64,000 nucleotides of DNA from Lachnospiraceae bacterium KM106-2 (GCA_009731425.1 AP018794.1:1681960-1745959), one strand, 5' to 3'; positions 33,714 through 43,616 are shown, counted from the first letter of the stretch. Translations and numbers: made by a program. Notes: generated from the sequence alone by a model not told the origin.

Positions 33714-33746
33714 AAAAAAAAGGCTTTTCTATTAGAAAGCCTTTTT
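33714..33746 (-). terminator. terminator of the fla/che cluster
   Basis: Stem AAAAAGGCTTT with its complement round a 7-base loop, followed by TTTTTTTT on the minus strand, just past the last gene of the flagellar cluster. Confidence 0.88.
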
Positions 33747-33753
33747 ACATTTA

Positions 33754-34296
33754 TTATTTTGAGATTAACTCGCCTGCAATATACGAAAAACTACCGCCGA
33801 CTTTAATTTTCTTTTGGCCGGTCTGGATTTTTTTTGAATAACCAGATTTTCTTAAATACTCGTTAAAATCAACTGCACTAGAAATGACTCCTGCATCTTC
33901 TAATACTTCAGAAACTCTTTGACTGGTGTCACCTTTACTAACTTTGATCTCAATATATTTTTCTGAGATCTTACCATCTTCATCCGGCGTCGATGCTGGT
34001 TCTGGATCTGGAGTCTGCGTTGGTTTTGGAGTTGTACTTGTCTTAGGTTTTGCGGAAGTTTTTGGTGTTGCCGATGGTTTAGGTGAAGTAGATTCTTTTT
34101 GTAACTTATCTAATTTATCATCCATCGAATCTACCATTCCATATTCCTGAGCCTTTTTGATAATATCCTCTTTGGACATTTCTTTTACCACGCTCTTGCT
34201 TTTAGAACCAAAGCTAAATACAAAAACGCAAAGAATCAAACCACAGCCTAAACCTCTCAAAAAATATTTTAGTTTAAGTAATGACTGTTTATTCAT
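33754..34296 (-). CDS. membrane protein with MltG (YceG) N-terminal-like domain
   Basis: 180 residues: a helix at about 11-29, a short helical segment, a Pro/Thr/Ser/Lys linker (70-112) and a C-terminal domain (about 118-180) reading EIKVSKGDTSQRVSEVLEDAG with FNEYLRKSGYSKKIQTG. That is the LysM-like module found at the start of MltG endolytic transglycosylases. The catalytic part is absent. ATG 34296 has GGGAGG upstream and overlaps the previous stop by 8 bases. Last gene of the flagellar cluster; role unknown, perhaps wall binding. Confidence 0.75.
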   Translation of the reverse strand: MNKQSLLKLKYFLRGLGCGLILCVFVFSFGSKSKSVVKEMSKEDIIKKAQEYGMVDSMDDKLDKLQKESTSPKPSATPKTSAKPKTSTTPKPTQTPDPEPASTPDEDGKISEKYIEIKVSKGDTSQRVSEVLEDAGVISSAVDFNEYLRKSGYSKKIQTGQKKIKVGGSFSYIAGELISK

Positions 34297-34984
34297 GGCT
34301 GCCTCCCTCAAACAAGTTAATCACTAATTGCACTTCCCCTTGTCCGACATGCAGCTCTCTTGAAATCTCTAATACTGACAGTCCTTGTTGATAATACTCA
34401 ATGATCTGCTGATTCTTAGTAGCATTCTCATTTTGTTTCTCACAATCGATCGAAGCGGCATCCTTTAACTGCTTCTTGATCTTCTGCTCTTCTTTCATCT
34501 TAACGATATGACCATCCATTTTATTAACAAGTTCCTTACCTTGATGTTTGGTATCGTTTTGTGCATCTGCTTTCTTCTTGTTAACAGGCTTTACAGGTGC
34601 GCTTACCTGTGAAGTCTGTTTTAGAAGCTCTTTAATTTCTTCTTCTTTGTCATTTAACATATCATATAAGAAGACAACTTCTTGATGATTATTTTCGATT
34701 TTCTCAAGAATCTGATTCGAATAATCGGTTACTGCCATGATCTTTTCATTGGATAATTTCGAAAGCATTCCATCTGCATTCTCATATGCCTGATCAGTGA
34801 TCTCGTTCATTTCTTTTCTCATTTGATCATACATACCTTCCGCCTGCTTTTTCAACAGTTCATCCGGAAGTTGATTCGTAAATGTAACTTCTTCATTTAC
34901 TCCGCTAAATTTCTCGGAAATGATAAAGCTCACTCCAATCATGAATAGGCCAATTATTATTAATACAATATCTATTGTCTGCAT
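34289..34984 (-). CDS. SwrB-like / DUF6115-type membrane protein
   Basis: 231 residues: one N-terminal helix (about 5-23), a long alpha-helical and coiled-coil cytoplasmic part (40-180), and a C-terminal helix-turn-helix-like segment (about 193-225, IIEYYQQGLSVLEISRELHV). Position between sigD-fapA and rpsB matches Bacillus swrB, which promotes assembly of the flagellar export gate. Sequence identity to SwrB is not obvious to me, so the equivalence rests on topology and place. Confidence 0.65.
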   Translation of the reverse strand: MQTIDIVLIIIGLFMIGVSFIISEKFSGVNEEVTFTNQLPDELLKKQAEGMYDQMRKEMNEITDQAYENADGMLSKLSNEKIMAVTDYSNQILEKIENNHQEVVFLYDMLNDKEEEIKELLKQTSQVSAPVKPVNKKKADAQNDTKHQGKELVNKMDGHIVKMKEEQKIKKQLKDAASIDCEKQNENATKNQQIIEYYQQGLSVLEISRELHVGQGEVQLVINLFEGGSHE

Positions 34985-34993
34985 CGTTCTCTC

Positions 34994-35305
34994 CTAAATT
35001 CGAATATCGATCATATGTCCATCTGACATATCCTGTTCTTGTTGTTCTTTCTCTTCTTTTGTATGCTGACTGCCGTTTCGATTAAATCCTTGTTTCTCAT
35101 GTTTTTTATCTTTATATCGAAACTCATTTTCTTTTGATTTTTCCAATTTAACAGCTTGCTGCTGATTGTGTTTTATCTCTTGTTGAAAAATATGCTCTTG
35201 CTGCAATTGCGTAGTCGCTTCTTTATTCAATGCTGCAACATTTTGATGGGAAGCCTCCTGCGATTTAGGTGGCATTAATAACATATCAATCGGTTTAATT
35301 GGCAT
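34994..35305 (-). CDS. small charged protein of the flagellar cluster
   Basis: 103 residues, hydrophilic, rich in Gln, Glu and Lys, predicted mostly helical or disordered. It begins MPIKPIDMLLMPPKSQEASH and ends DMSDGHMIDIRI. I start at ATG 35305, which has AGGAGG 9 bases upstream inside the longer frame; the frame overlaps the FapA-like gene upstream. Function unknown. Confidence 0.7.
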   Translation of the reverse strand: MPIKPIDMLLMPPKSQEASHQNVAALNKEATTQLQQEHIFQQEIKHNQQQAVKLEKSKENEFRYKDKKHEKQGFNRNGSQHTKEEKEQQEQDMSDGHMIDIRI

Positions 35306-35328
35306 TTTTCTCGCCTCCTGATCAGAAA

Positions 35329-36930
35329 TTACAATCCTTTCGAAACGATATCGGCTCCTTCTTTTACAAAGTAACAATACTGCTCATTCGTATGGACAAA
35401 TCTGCTTTCATTTCCGAATATCATCTTCACACCTGAATACAACATATTATTAACGATGATCTTACCTTTTTGGTTGTTTAAGATCACAGTATTTAATTCT
35501 TCTAATCGTTCTAAATGATTCTTGATCTTTTCTCTGATTCCTTCATATTGAGGCTTTACAGCTCTTAACATCTGAATCTTATCTGCTGGTAGCTGCTCGC
35601 CTTTTTGCAATTTTGCCTTCATTAATAAGATAATCTGCTCTAACTTCGCCTTTTCCTTATTAAGTTCTGGAATTTGATTTTTAATTGACTCATACTCTTG
35701 AATTACGGTTGGATCGATACCAACTTCTAACTCTGTATTCGTACCCATAAGAGAACCGCCAGTCTTTAAATCGATCACACTACCTGATTTAACGGATCCA
35801 CCAACAATTAAACCTCTTTTACCACTAGCGATAATGTCTTTTTTAGCAAGTACCTTGCTATGAAGGATCGCGTCAGTTGAGATAGAACCTCCGCTGACAA
35901 CCGTTGCATTCTCAATGAACTTAGTGATCAGATCACCTTCACAACGAATTTCTCCTCGGTTCATTCCCTGCATTCCACAACGCAATACAACTTGTCCGCC
36001 TGCTAATAATTTAGCACCTTCAACAACACCATTTACATAAATGTCGCCAGTTGCAGTAACTGTAAATCCTGTTCTTACATTTCCTTTAATACTTACATTT
36101 CCATCATAATCAATATCGCCTGTGGAGGTATCCACATCGGCTAACACTTCATATGTATTAGATACAAACACCTTATCATCTGTTAATGTAACATGACCAG
36201 ATACATCGGAAAACATCTGTAATCCATCTTCGGATAGATGAATATTTTTACCATGTTTTAAGATCGTATTACGCACCTTCAATGGTTTGATCGGATTACC
36301 AAGAACCGTCATTCCATCATCACCAAAGTCAGCTGGTGTCAATGTCGCTAAGAGATCTCCTTCAGCAATATGACTAATATTGTTGAGGTTATGGAAATCT
36401 ACTGTACCATCTTCATTAATCTGTGGTTTCGTATCATTGGAAGTATTAAAATGGTATTCAACGCTAGCAGAAGTTCCTTGCCTGACAGGCTTTCCTTTTG
36501 CTAGAGTTACATTTGTTGAATATACTCTATTATTTAAGAAAGATTGAATTGCCTCTTTTAATATGCCATATTTAACTCCGGCATGTTTTAACGTATCGAT
36601 AATCCCCTCAGCTGACAGCATCTTCCCATGATTTGATGGAGGATAAAAACGTGCTACCGCTTCTAACTGATCGTCTGATATGGTAATGATCAGATTTTCA
36701 GAGATTGGACTGAGCATTGCACTAGCAATCTTTACCTCAGTTACTTTCTGCAGGTGTTCCACTGCATTCTTTATGGCTAATAGATCATAATCACTTATCT
36801 TAACGTCATTTAAATAATCCATAATATCTGAAACTTGAATACATTCCCCACTATCCTGTTGTGGATATAACTTAATATAGGTACCATCCTCTTTCATCAC
36901 AAGATGAAAAAAACCGTTTCTACTACTCAT
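35329..36930 (-). CDS. FapA-like (DUF342) polymer-associated protein
   Basis: 533 residues. The DUF342/FapA family has an N-terminal alpha/beta part, a right-handed parallel beta-helix (here about 230-390, with repeated short strands such as GDIYVNGVVEGAKLLAGG) and a coiled coil (about 405-480). Such proteins are common in clostridial flagellar clusters next to sigD. Bacterial relatives have been linked to polar organisation and FlhF or FlhG-type control, but the activity is unknown. ATG with AAGGGG. Confidence 0.83.
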   Translation of the reverse strand: MSSRNGFFHLVMKEDGTYIKLYPQQDSGECIQVSDIMDYLNDVKISDYDLLAIKNAVEHLQKVTEVKIASAMLSPISENLIITISDDQLEAVARFYPPSNHGKMLSAEGIIDTLKHAGVKYGILKEAIQSFLNNRVYSTNVTLAKGKPVRQGTSASVEYHFNTSNDTKPQINEDGTVDFHNLNNISHIAEGDLLATLTPADFGDDGMTVLGNPIKPLKVRNTILKHGKNIHLSEDGLQMFSDVSGHVTLTDDKVFVSNTYEVLADVDTSTGDIDYDGNVSIKGNVRTGFTVTATGDIYVNGVVEGAKLLAGGQVVLRCGMQGMNRGEIRCEGDLITKFIENATVVSGGSISTDAILHSKVLAKKDIIASGKRGLIVGGSVKSGSVIDLKTGGSLMGTNTELEVGIDPTVIQEYESIKNQIPELNKEKAKLEQIILLMKAKLQKGEQLPADKIQMLRAVKPQYEGIREKIKNHLERLEELNTVILNNQKGKIIVNNMLYSGVKMIFGNESRFVHTNEQYCYFVKEGADIVSKGL

Positions 36931-36965
36931 TGAGAATACCCCTTTCTCTTTAGAAGAATAAAGGA

Positions 36966-37733
36966 CTAAAAGATAGCCAATAAGTCCTCTTTATTTCCTA
37001 ACTTCATTTTTAGTTTCTGTAACGCCTTAGTATGTAATTGAGAAACTCGAGACTCAGAAACCTCTAAGATATAACTAATTTCTTTTAATGTTAGCTCTTC
37101 GTAGTAATACAATACGATAACCTTGCGTTCATTTTCTGTCAATGATTCTAGTACCTTCTCTAGTAATACTTTAAGCTCTTGTTTTGCAATGACCTGTTCA
37201 GGCTGATCATAATGTGAACTAACTCTCGTATCAACATTAACTTCACTTCCCTGTTCTAGGAATTCATCGAGAGAAATTAAATTAGATACTTTCGTCTGAT
37301 TTTTCCAATTTTCTAATTCTTTTATAGAAATCTCCAATTCGGAAGCAATCTCTTCATCAGTGGCTGCCCTGCCTGTCAATGTTTCTATTCTACTGTTTGC
37401 AGCTTCAATTTTTTTCTGTTTTTGTCGTAACGTTCTTGGGATCCAATCCATCTTACGAATTTGATCCAGGATCGCCCCGCGTATTCGAAGACTTGCATAA
37501 GTTTCAAATTTGACCCCCTTATCATGGTCAAACTTATCGATAGCATCGATCAATCCAAATGTGCCATATCCGATCAAGTCATCATATTCAACCGTATATC
37601 CTAAATACATGCTTAATCTTCCAGCAACAATCTTCACTAATCCCGCATATTCTATAATTATTTTCTCTCGTACTACAGAAGCCTTATGTTTTGAATACTC
37701 AATCCATAATTGCTTTCTTCCCTCTTCGTTCAT
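36966..37733 (-). CDS. sigD: flagellar sigma factor SigD/FliA
   Basis: 255-residue sigma-28 of the FliA/WhiG group that transcribes late flagellar and chemotaxis genes. Region 2 holds EYDDLIGYGTFGLIDAIDKFD-type sequence, region 3 GRAATDEEIASELEIS, region 4 the helix-turn-helix LTLKEISYILEVSESRVSQL. Start ATG 37733 with GGAGG 5 bases upstream; the frame opens earlier at a TTG. Position near the end of the cluster is as in Bacillus. Confidence 0.95.
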   Translation of the reverse strand: MNEEGRKQLWIEYSKHKASVVREKIIIEYAGLVKIVAGRLSMYLGYTVEYDDLIGYGTFGLIDAIDKFDHDKGVKFETYASLRIRGAILDQIRKMDWIPRTLRQKQKKIEAANSRIETLTGRAATDEEIASELEISIKELENWKNQTKVSNLISLDEFLEQGSEVNVDTRVSSHYDQPEQVIAKQELKVLLEKVLESLTENERKVIVLYYYEELTLKEISYILEVSESRVSQLHTKALQKLKMKLGNKEDLLAIF

Positions 37734-37762
37734 TGTGTCCTCCAATAGAAAGTATTAATAGA

Positions 37763-38059
37763 CTATTCTATCCTATCGTTATTTTGTTGCACAACTGTGT
37801 CACTTTCCCCATTTGCCTGTTCATTCTGCTCTACAGATTCTATATCTTCACTCTGATTTTCTACTTGCACAATCTCTGGTTCTTTTAGTGTCTTCTCAAA
37901 AAGTCTTTTTGTTAAGATACCAAGCAAATAGAATCCGAGTAAAAATCCTAAAACCAAACATAAACTTTTAATAATATCAATATTTTTTACAATACACACA
38001 ATGCAGATTACAAATCCAGCACTTAACGAAATGAGTGCTGGTATATATTTTTTATCCAT
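37763..38059 (-). CDS. small membrane protein of unknown function
   Basis: 98 residues with two hydrophobic helices (about 6-24 and 30-51) and an acidic, Gln/Asn-rich cytoplasmic tail. No family recognised. ATG with GAGG. It lies between cheD and sigD in the operon. Confidence 0.7.
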   Translation of the reverse strand: MDKKYIPALISLSAGFVICIVCIVKNIDIIKSLCLVLGFLLGFYLLGILTKRLFEKTLKEPEIVQVENQSEDIESVEQNEQANGESDTVVQQNNDRIE

Positions 38060-38073
38060 ATAACTACCTCATT

Positions 38074-38559
38074 CTAAATAGTCTTTATGCTCTTGCCAAC
38101 CGATTTGATAAGTAAGTCTCCGGTCTCTGGATAAAACTCGATCGTTCTACCATAATTAGCACCAGTATCTTGTGCTTTTAAAGGAATCTTAAGTTTCGTA
38201 AGCTGCTCTTTGGCTGCTTCTACATTCCTCTCCCCAACACGGAGCATATCATTATTCGATTGAAATGCAAACATCTGAGCACCTCCAGCGATCTTAGCTA
38301 TGATTCTTTCTCTTTTCGCTCCTAGTCCAAGAACGCCTTTTAACAATGCCTCAATTCCTGTATCTGCAAATTTTGCTATATTTTCATTGCTTCGAATCTT
38401 TGTACTATCCGGCAACATAATATGAACCATTCCACTCACCTTGACCACAGGATCATATAATACAATACCCACACATGAGCCAAGCCCAAGTGTGGTTATC
38501 ATATCAGGCACAGTGCAAAGATTCATATCAGCCATTCCTACTCTGATAACTTTGCTCAT
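38074..38559 (-). CDS. cheD: chemoreceptor glutamine deamidase CheD
   Basis: 161 residues. Deamidates receptor glutamines and is regulated by CheC. The catalytic Cys is in TLGLGSCVGIVLYD (about residue 29), the His in GMVHIMLPDS (about 46), and the Thr/Gly-rich DTGANYGRTIEFY stretch is near the C-terminus. ATG with AGGTGA. It follows cheC by 8 bases. Confidence 0.96.
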   Translation of the reverse strand: MSKVIRVGMADMNLCTVPDMITTLGLGSCVGIVLYDPVVKVSGMVHIMLPDSTKIRSNENIAKFADTGIEALLKGVLGLGAKRERIIAKIAGGAQMFAFQSNNDMLRVGERNVEAAKEQLTKLKIPLKAQDTGANYGRTIEFYPETGDLLIKSVGKSIKTI

Positions 38560-38567
38560 CCTGTCAC

Positions 38568-39185
38568 CTATAATCCTAATGATTTTAATATTTTTGCATA
38601 TGATTCAATTGTCGGAATTAAGATAAAATATCCATTTACCCTTGTCTCATCCTCACAGAATTGAGACTGAATCAATAATGCTTTATCCCCCATTTTACCA
38701 AATTCAATGGCTGGGACACTAAGAATAGCACCCGCCATATCATTTGCCATATAAGGTACACTTGCATTGATAAAGAGATTGGTTAACGTTGACAGAGAAT
38801 TCAAATAAGCTCCTGCAATAATATTACCGATTTCTTGTAATGCAGAAAAATCCATCTCTGAAAATTCGGATATAGCATCTAACTGTTTATTTAATAAAAT
38901 ATTAACTAAATGGTGTGCGCTGGACTGTTCTAAGACGAACATGATCATACCATCAACATCACCGCTTAATGTTAATAAAATACCTACTACTAAGGTTTCA
39001 GGTCCTCCTACTATTTCAGGAAGTACCTTAAGATCCATCAATTCAACTTTCGGAACATGCATATCAACTTTAGAATTGATCATCTGTGATAATGCAGTCG
39101 TTGCATTTCCAGCTCCAATATTACCGATTTCTTTTAAGACGTCAAATTGCATCGAATCTAACCCATCCATATCAAACGTTGACAC
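38568..39185 (-). CDS. cheC: CheY-P phosphatase CheC
   Basis: 205 residues. Two phosphatase motifs are visible: LKEIGNIGAGNATTAL (about 18-33) and LQEIGNIIAGAYLNSL (about 115-130), both with the E-x2-N pair. The start is GTG at 39185 with AGGGGGG 5 bases upstream. CheC also binds and restrains CheD, encoded next. FliY in this operon carries the second CheC-like phosphatase. Confidence 0.95.
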   Translation of the reverse strand: MSTFDMDGLDSMQFDVLKEIGNIGAGNATTALSQMINSKVDMHVPKVELMDLKVLPEIVGGPETLVVGILLTLSGDVDGMIMFVLEQSSAHHLVNILLNKQLDAISEFSEMDFSALQEIGNIIAGAYLNSLSTLTNLFINASVPYMANDMAGAILSVPAIEFGKMGDKALLIQSQFCEDETRVNGYFILIPTIESYAKILKSLGL

Positions 39186-39196
39186 AGTATCCCCCC

Positions 39197-39652
39197 TTAT
39201 GCGTTCTCTTTTCCAACAATTACACTTGAAATATTAAGTAAGGATACAAGGCCATCTCCATGTTTACCGATACCAGAAAGGTATTGATTCTTTTCATTTT
39301 GACCAGTATAAGTTGTCTTTTCAATTTCAGATTCATCAAGACTTAATACTTCTTTTACTTCATCAACAATAATACCGATTGCTGATTGTGGTTCTAATTT
39401 AATGATAATGATTCTAGAAGCGTTTGTATAAACATCATCTTCTAATTCAAACTTTTTACGAATACTCATTACTGGAATGATTTCACCACGAAGGTTGATA
39501 ACACCTTTAAAGTAAGGCTGAACCTTTGGTACACGTGTGATTCTCTGCATTCTTACAATGTTATCTACATATTGAATATCGATACCATATTGTTCATTAT
39601 CAATTTTGATTACAATATATTGTTTTGTTTCCATTGTCTTAGTTTCTTCCAT
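39197..39652 (-). CDS. cheW: chemotaxis coupling protein CheW
   Basis: 151 residues, single CheW domain linking receptors to CheA. QYIVIKIDNEQYGIDIQYV and KGVINLRGEIIPVMSIRKKF are diagnostic. ATG with GGGGG. Thirteen bases after cheA. Confidence 0.96.
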   Translation of the reverse strand: MEETKTMETKQYIVIKIDNEQYGIDIQYVDNIVRMQRITRVPKVQPYFKGVINLRGEIIPVMSIRKKFELEDDVYTNASRIIIIKLEPQSAIGIIVDEVKEVLSLDESEIEKTTYTGQNEKNQYLSGIGKHGDGLVSLLNISSVIVGKENA

Positions 39653-39665
39653 TATGTCCGCCCCC

Positions 39666-41771
39666 TTATACTAATGAATTAACATCAAGAATTAATGCGA
39701 CTTCACCATCACCAAGGATTGTAGCTCCACCGATCATCTTGTTATTTGCAATGTATTTACCAAGAGATTTAATAACGATTTCTTGTTGTCCCATTAAATC
39801 ATCAACTACAAGACCAGCAACTTTGTCACCTTTTGTAACGATAACAACTGTTAAGCTTTCTGGTTTTTCTTCTCTTGGTTCAACGTCAAGGAGTTCACCT
39901 AAACGGATTAATGGAATTACATTACCTCTTAAGTTGATAACTTCACGTTGTTGAACATAACGGATTTCATCGTATGCAATATCTTCGATCGTTTGAATAC
40001 TTCCGAGAGGAATTGCATATTTTTCAACACCGATTTCAACCATAAGAGCTTGGATAATTGCAAGTGTTAATGGTAAACGGATAATAAAGGTACTTCCTTC
40101 ACCAAGTGCAGTCTTACATTCGATATCACCACCAAGTGCTTGGATCTTAGTCTTAACAACATCAAGACCAACACCACGGCCGGATACATCTGTAATCTTT
40201 TCAGAAGTTGAGAAACTTGGACGGAATAATAAGTCGATAACATCATTATCAGTCATGCTAGCTGCTTGTTCTTCTGTAATTGTACCTTTTTCAATTGCTT
40301 TATTACGTACTCTTTCAATATTGATTCCGCCGCCATCGTCACGAACTGAAATCACTACGTTGTTACCATCCTGGCAAGCATCTAAGAATACAGATCCTTT
40401 TTCATCTTTACCAGCGGCTTTTCTTTCTTCAGGACTTTCTAATCCATGATCAGCTGCATTACGAAGTAAATGCATTAAAGGATCACCGATCTCATCGATA
40501 ACAGTACGATCAAGTTCTGTATCTTCACCTGTCATATATAATTCCATTGGTTTATTTAATTTCTTAGATAAATCGCGGATCATACGTGGGAAACGGTTAA
40601 CAACACTTTCAATTGGAACCATTCGAACTTTCATAACAGATTCATGAAGGTTAGTTGTAACTCTTTCTAAGTATTCGATCTGCTCATTGAATGAACTTGC
40701 GTTACGGTCTGCGTTTTCAGTATTACCGATACTAACTAAACCATTTTTAGCGATGATAAGCTCACTTACAAGGTTCATTAATACATCTAATTTTTCAATA
40801 TCAACACGTACAGAACGGTTTACAACTGGCTTACCAGATTTTGCACCATCCTTTTTCGCTGGTGCTTTTGTCTTAGCCTGTGCTGCAGCACCTGATTTCT
40901 GAGCAGTTTGTTCTTTTTTGTCTTCTGCTTTTGCTTCTTGTGTAGCAGTTGTTTCGATTTCACTCTCAGTTGGTCTTTCTACCACACCGATTTCAACATC
41001 TTTAATTTCAGAAACATTGGCAACGATTTTCTTTACGTTTTCCATAGATTCTTTTGTGATTAATAAAATGCTGAAATCCCACTCGAATTTTTCATCTTCG
41101 ATATCTTGAACGTCTGGTGAAGATTTGATTACGTCGCCGAGTTCATCTAATGCCTTGAATACAAGAAAAGCTCTTGCAGCTTTCAAGATACATGTTTCTT
41201 GGATCGTTACTGTCATGCCGAATACATGATCGCCTTCATCATAAGCTTTCATAATGGCATGTTTTTCGTAATCTGCGATTATCATTTCTTTATATTTAGC
41301 AGTTGTTGCACTTGCTTGTTCAGCAGCTGCAGCAACTGGCGCTGCTTCTTGTTTTACTTCTTTGGCAGCAACGTTCTCGCCACCTTTTTCTTTTTCAAGA
41401 AAATCATTTAAATCTTTAATGATATCATCATTATCTTCAGTTCCCTCATCAGCAGATTGAACAATATTGTCAAGATATTCTTCCAAAGCATCTAAACCAC
41501 GGAATAATACGTCTACTAATTCAGGCTTAACTACCATGTTGCCACTACGGATCTCTTGGAATACATTTTCCATATCATGTGTTAATCGCTGCATTCTCTT
41601 ATATCCCATTGTGCCTGCCATACCTTTTAAGGAATGGGCTGCACGGAAGATCTCGTTGATCGTATCTTCGTTATCAGGTTCTTTTTCAAGAACTAGTAGC
41701 TGTTCGTTTAAGCTTTGTAAATGTTCTTTTGTTTCATCGATAAATATCTCTAGATATTGGCTTACATCCAT
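39666..41771 (-). CDS. cheA: chemotaxis histidine kinase CheA
   Basis: 701 residues, full domain set: Hpt (1-105, phospho-His46 in AAHSLKGMAGTMG), a P2 response-regulator docking domain (about 165-265), an Ala/Lys linker, dimerisation helices (about 315-380), HATPase with DPLMHLLRNAADHGLE (N-box), DDGGGI and GRGVGLDVV, and the C-terminal CheW-like domain (about 565-701). ATG preceded by a weak GGGTG. It would phosphorylate the CheY and CheB of this operon. Confidence 0.97.
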   Translation of the reverse strand: MDVSQYLEIFIDETKEHLQSLNEQLLVLEKEPDNEDTINEIFRAAHSLKGMAGTMGYKRMQRLTHDMENVFQEIRSGNMVVKPELVDVLFRGLDALEEYLDNIVQSADEGTEDNDDIIKDLNDFLEKEKGGENVAAKEVKQEAAPVAAAAEQASATTAKYKEMIIADYEKHAIMKAYDEGDHVFGMTVTIQETCILKAARAFLVFKALDELGDVIKSSPDVQDIEDEKFEWDFSILLITKESMENVKKIVANVSEIKDVEIGVVERPTESEIETTATQEAKAEDKKEQTAQKSGAAAQAKTKAPAKKDGAKSGKPVVNRSVRVDIEKLDVLMNLVSELIIAKNGLVSIGNTENADRNASSFNEQIEYLERVTTNLHESVMKVRMVPIESVVNRFPRMIRDLSKKLNKPMELYMTGEDTELDRTVIDEIGDPLMHLLRNAADHGLESPEERKAAGKDEKGSVFLDACQDGNNVVISVRDDGGGINIERVRNKAIEKGTITEEQAASMTDNDVIDLLFRPSFSTSEKITDVSGRGVGLDVVKTKIQALGGDIECKTALGEGSTFIIRLPLTLAIIQALMVEIGVEKYAIPLGSIQTIEDIAYDEIRYVQQREVINLRGNVIPLIRLGELLDVEPREEKPESLTVVIVTKGDKVAGLVVDDLMGQQEIVIKSLGKYIANNKMIGGATILGDGEVALILDVNSLV

Positions 41772-41772
41772 G

Positions 41773-42891
41773 CTATTGCACCCCCACGTTCTTTATCATA
41801 GCATCAGCGATCTTATCAAGTGGCTTAACCTCATTTGTTAAGCCGGCTTCATGAACTACTTTAGGCATTCCATAAACCGTTGATGTTTCTTTATCCTGTG
41901 CTATGACATACAAATTTTTTTCTTTCGTTAATTGCATGATACCTTTGGTACCATCGCCACCCATTCCTGTTAAAATAACACATGTAAATTCATCAAAATT
42001 ACAATCAATGAGTGACTCATACATAATATCAGCACAAGGTTTTAATCCGCCACGAGCAGCTTCTTCTGTTATTCGTATACGATACTTTGCGCCATCTTTG
42101 ATTACACGCATCTGGAATCCGCCTTTGGCGATATAGACACATCCTTTTTCAAGAATATCTCCATCTTCAGCTTCCTTTACATGAATCTCACTTAATTCAT
42201 CCAATCGCTGTGCTAGCGATTTTGTAAAACCTGCCGGCATATGCTGCACGACAAGCATTGGTGCGTCCAGATTCTTTGGTAGTTTAGGAATTACACTCTG
42301 AAGTGCCTTCGGTCCACCAGTTGAACATGCCAACGCAATAATCTTTGTACCATTTGATTTATGTACAAACTCTTTCTTATTGACAGGTTCCTCTCTAAGC
42401 TCTCGTCTTAACGAAGTAAGACTGCTCTGAACGAAATATCTTTCTTTTGTTGCAACAGGTTCTACACTTTTCTTTCTTTCACTTCCTAGTCCAGTTGCTA
42501 CTCCAAGGCTCTTTAACACTTTCGTCTTAAATAGATCCTCTTTCGCTTCAAAGAAGCTACCAGGTTTTGTTACGAAATCAAAGGCACCTAATTCCAACGC
42601 ACGGATTGTTTCATTTGCACCTTCTACTGCTACTGTACTAACTACAATAACCTTTGCTTGAATACGAAATCTCTCCAACTGTTGGAGCATCTCTAATCCA
42701 TTCATTTTCGGCATATTAATATCTAATATGACAGCATCTATTACTTTATTATCTTTAATGAGAATATCAAGTCCTTGTTGGCCATTACAAGCACATGCAT
42801 GGACATGATATCTTTCATCACTGCTAATTATATCAGAAATAAGTCTTCTCATAAGTGCAGAGTCATCAATTATTAAAATATTTTTTGTCAT
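41773..42891 (-). CDS. cheB: receptor methylesterase CheB
   Basis: 372 residues. Receiver domain (1-125) with phospho-Asp57 in ILDINMPKMNG, a linker, and the methylesterase domain (about 185-372) with catalytic Ser in ACSTGGP, His in VVQHMPAGFT and Asp in LTGMGGDG. Stop and cheA start are adjacent. Its partner CheR is not in the window. Confidence 0.96.
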   Translation of the reverse strand: MTKNILIIDDSALMRRLISDIISSDERYHVHACACNGQQGLDILIKDNKVIDAVILDINMPKMNGLEMLQQLERFRIQAKVIVVSTVAVEGANETIRALELGAFDFVTKPGSFFEAKEDLFKTKVLKSLGVATGLGSERKKSVEPVATKERYFVQSSLTSLRRELREEPVNKKEFVHKSNGTKIIALACSTGGPKALQSVIPKLPKNLDAPMLVVQHMPAGFTKSLAQRLDELSEIHVKEAEDGDILEKGCVYIAKGGFQMRVIKDGAKYRIRITEEAARGGLKPCADIMYESLIDCNFDEFTCVILTGMGGDGTKGIMQLTKEKNLYVIAQDKETSTVYGMPKVVHEAGLTNEVKPLDKIADAMIKNVGVQ

Positions 42892-42897
42892 TTTAAG

Positions 42898-43608
42898 TCA
42901 GTTCCTTTTTTCCTGTATTTTAGACATATGTCTACGATGACGTTCTACCTCAAATATATATTTAATAATATTTTCTTGCTGATCAATGGGTATCTCTTTA
43001 AACTCTAATCTATTTTTATACCTACCAATTTGAGTACTGCATTCTTCTGTGGTAACAACGTTACACTGAATAAAGTATTCATAATATGTATTGCTACAGT
43101 TAAATGACAGTCTCACTCGAATAGAACTATCTTTTTCTAATTTTTCTTTTGAAATAAAACAAATGCCGCCACCACTAATATCAGTAACTTTAGCTTGACA
43201 CCAAGGCTTTTTCGAAGACTGCAAATCATTCGATTCCGCTTCTCTAACCTGGTACTCAATATCCATGGCATTTTCTAAACGATAAAACTGACGTCTTTGT
43301 AATCGTTCTACATCCGATGTAATACTAACATTTAATACAGCTAGTTCATCTTCATAGCCTCGATCAATGATTTCAGCTTTACAATAATATAAGCCACGCA
43401 CTCCATAGAAGTTTAACTCAATTGACAGCCCCACATTAAGCGGGACTGTCATTCCTTCTTTGATTGGCATAGCTAATTTTAAATGTGTTTCATCGATCCA
43501 CTCATAGAGCTGACTTACCAGCTCCTCCTTCGTTTCTTCTGATTCACTCTTAGATGTCTTTCGTATGATATAAACTTTATCACCAACTGTGATAAGATCA
43601 TTCAACAT
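42898..43608 (-). CDS. YcgR-like PilZ flagellar brake protein
   Basis: 236 residues. An N-terminal YcgR-type domain (about 1-95) is followed by PilZ (about 98-215) with an intact cyclic-di-GMP site: RRQFYR (RxxxR) and DISGGG (D/NxSxxG). It would tie flagellar rotation or export to c-di-GMP. I prefer ATG 43608; GTG 43620 overlaps the flhG stop but has its ribosome site too close. Bacillus has YpfA/DgrA as a counterpart. Confidence 0.88.
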   Translation of the reverse strand: MLNDLITVGDKVYIIRKTSKSESEETKEELVSQLYEWIDETHLKLAMPIKEGMTVPLNVGLSIELNFYGVRGLYYCKAEIIDRGYEDELAVLNVSITSDVERLQRRQFYRLENAMDIEYQVREAESNDLQSSKKPWCQAKVTDISGGGICFISKEKLEKDSSIRVRLSFNCSNTYYEYFIQCNVVTTEECSTQIGRYKNRLEFKEIPIDQQENIIKYIFEVERHRRHMSKIQEKRN

Positions 43609-43616
43609 AGAATCGA

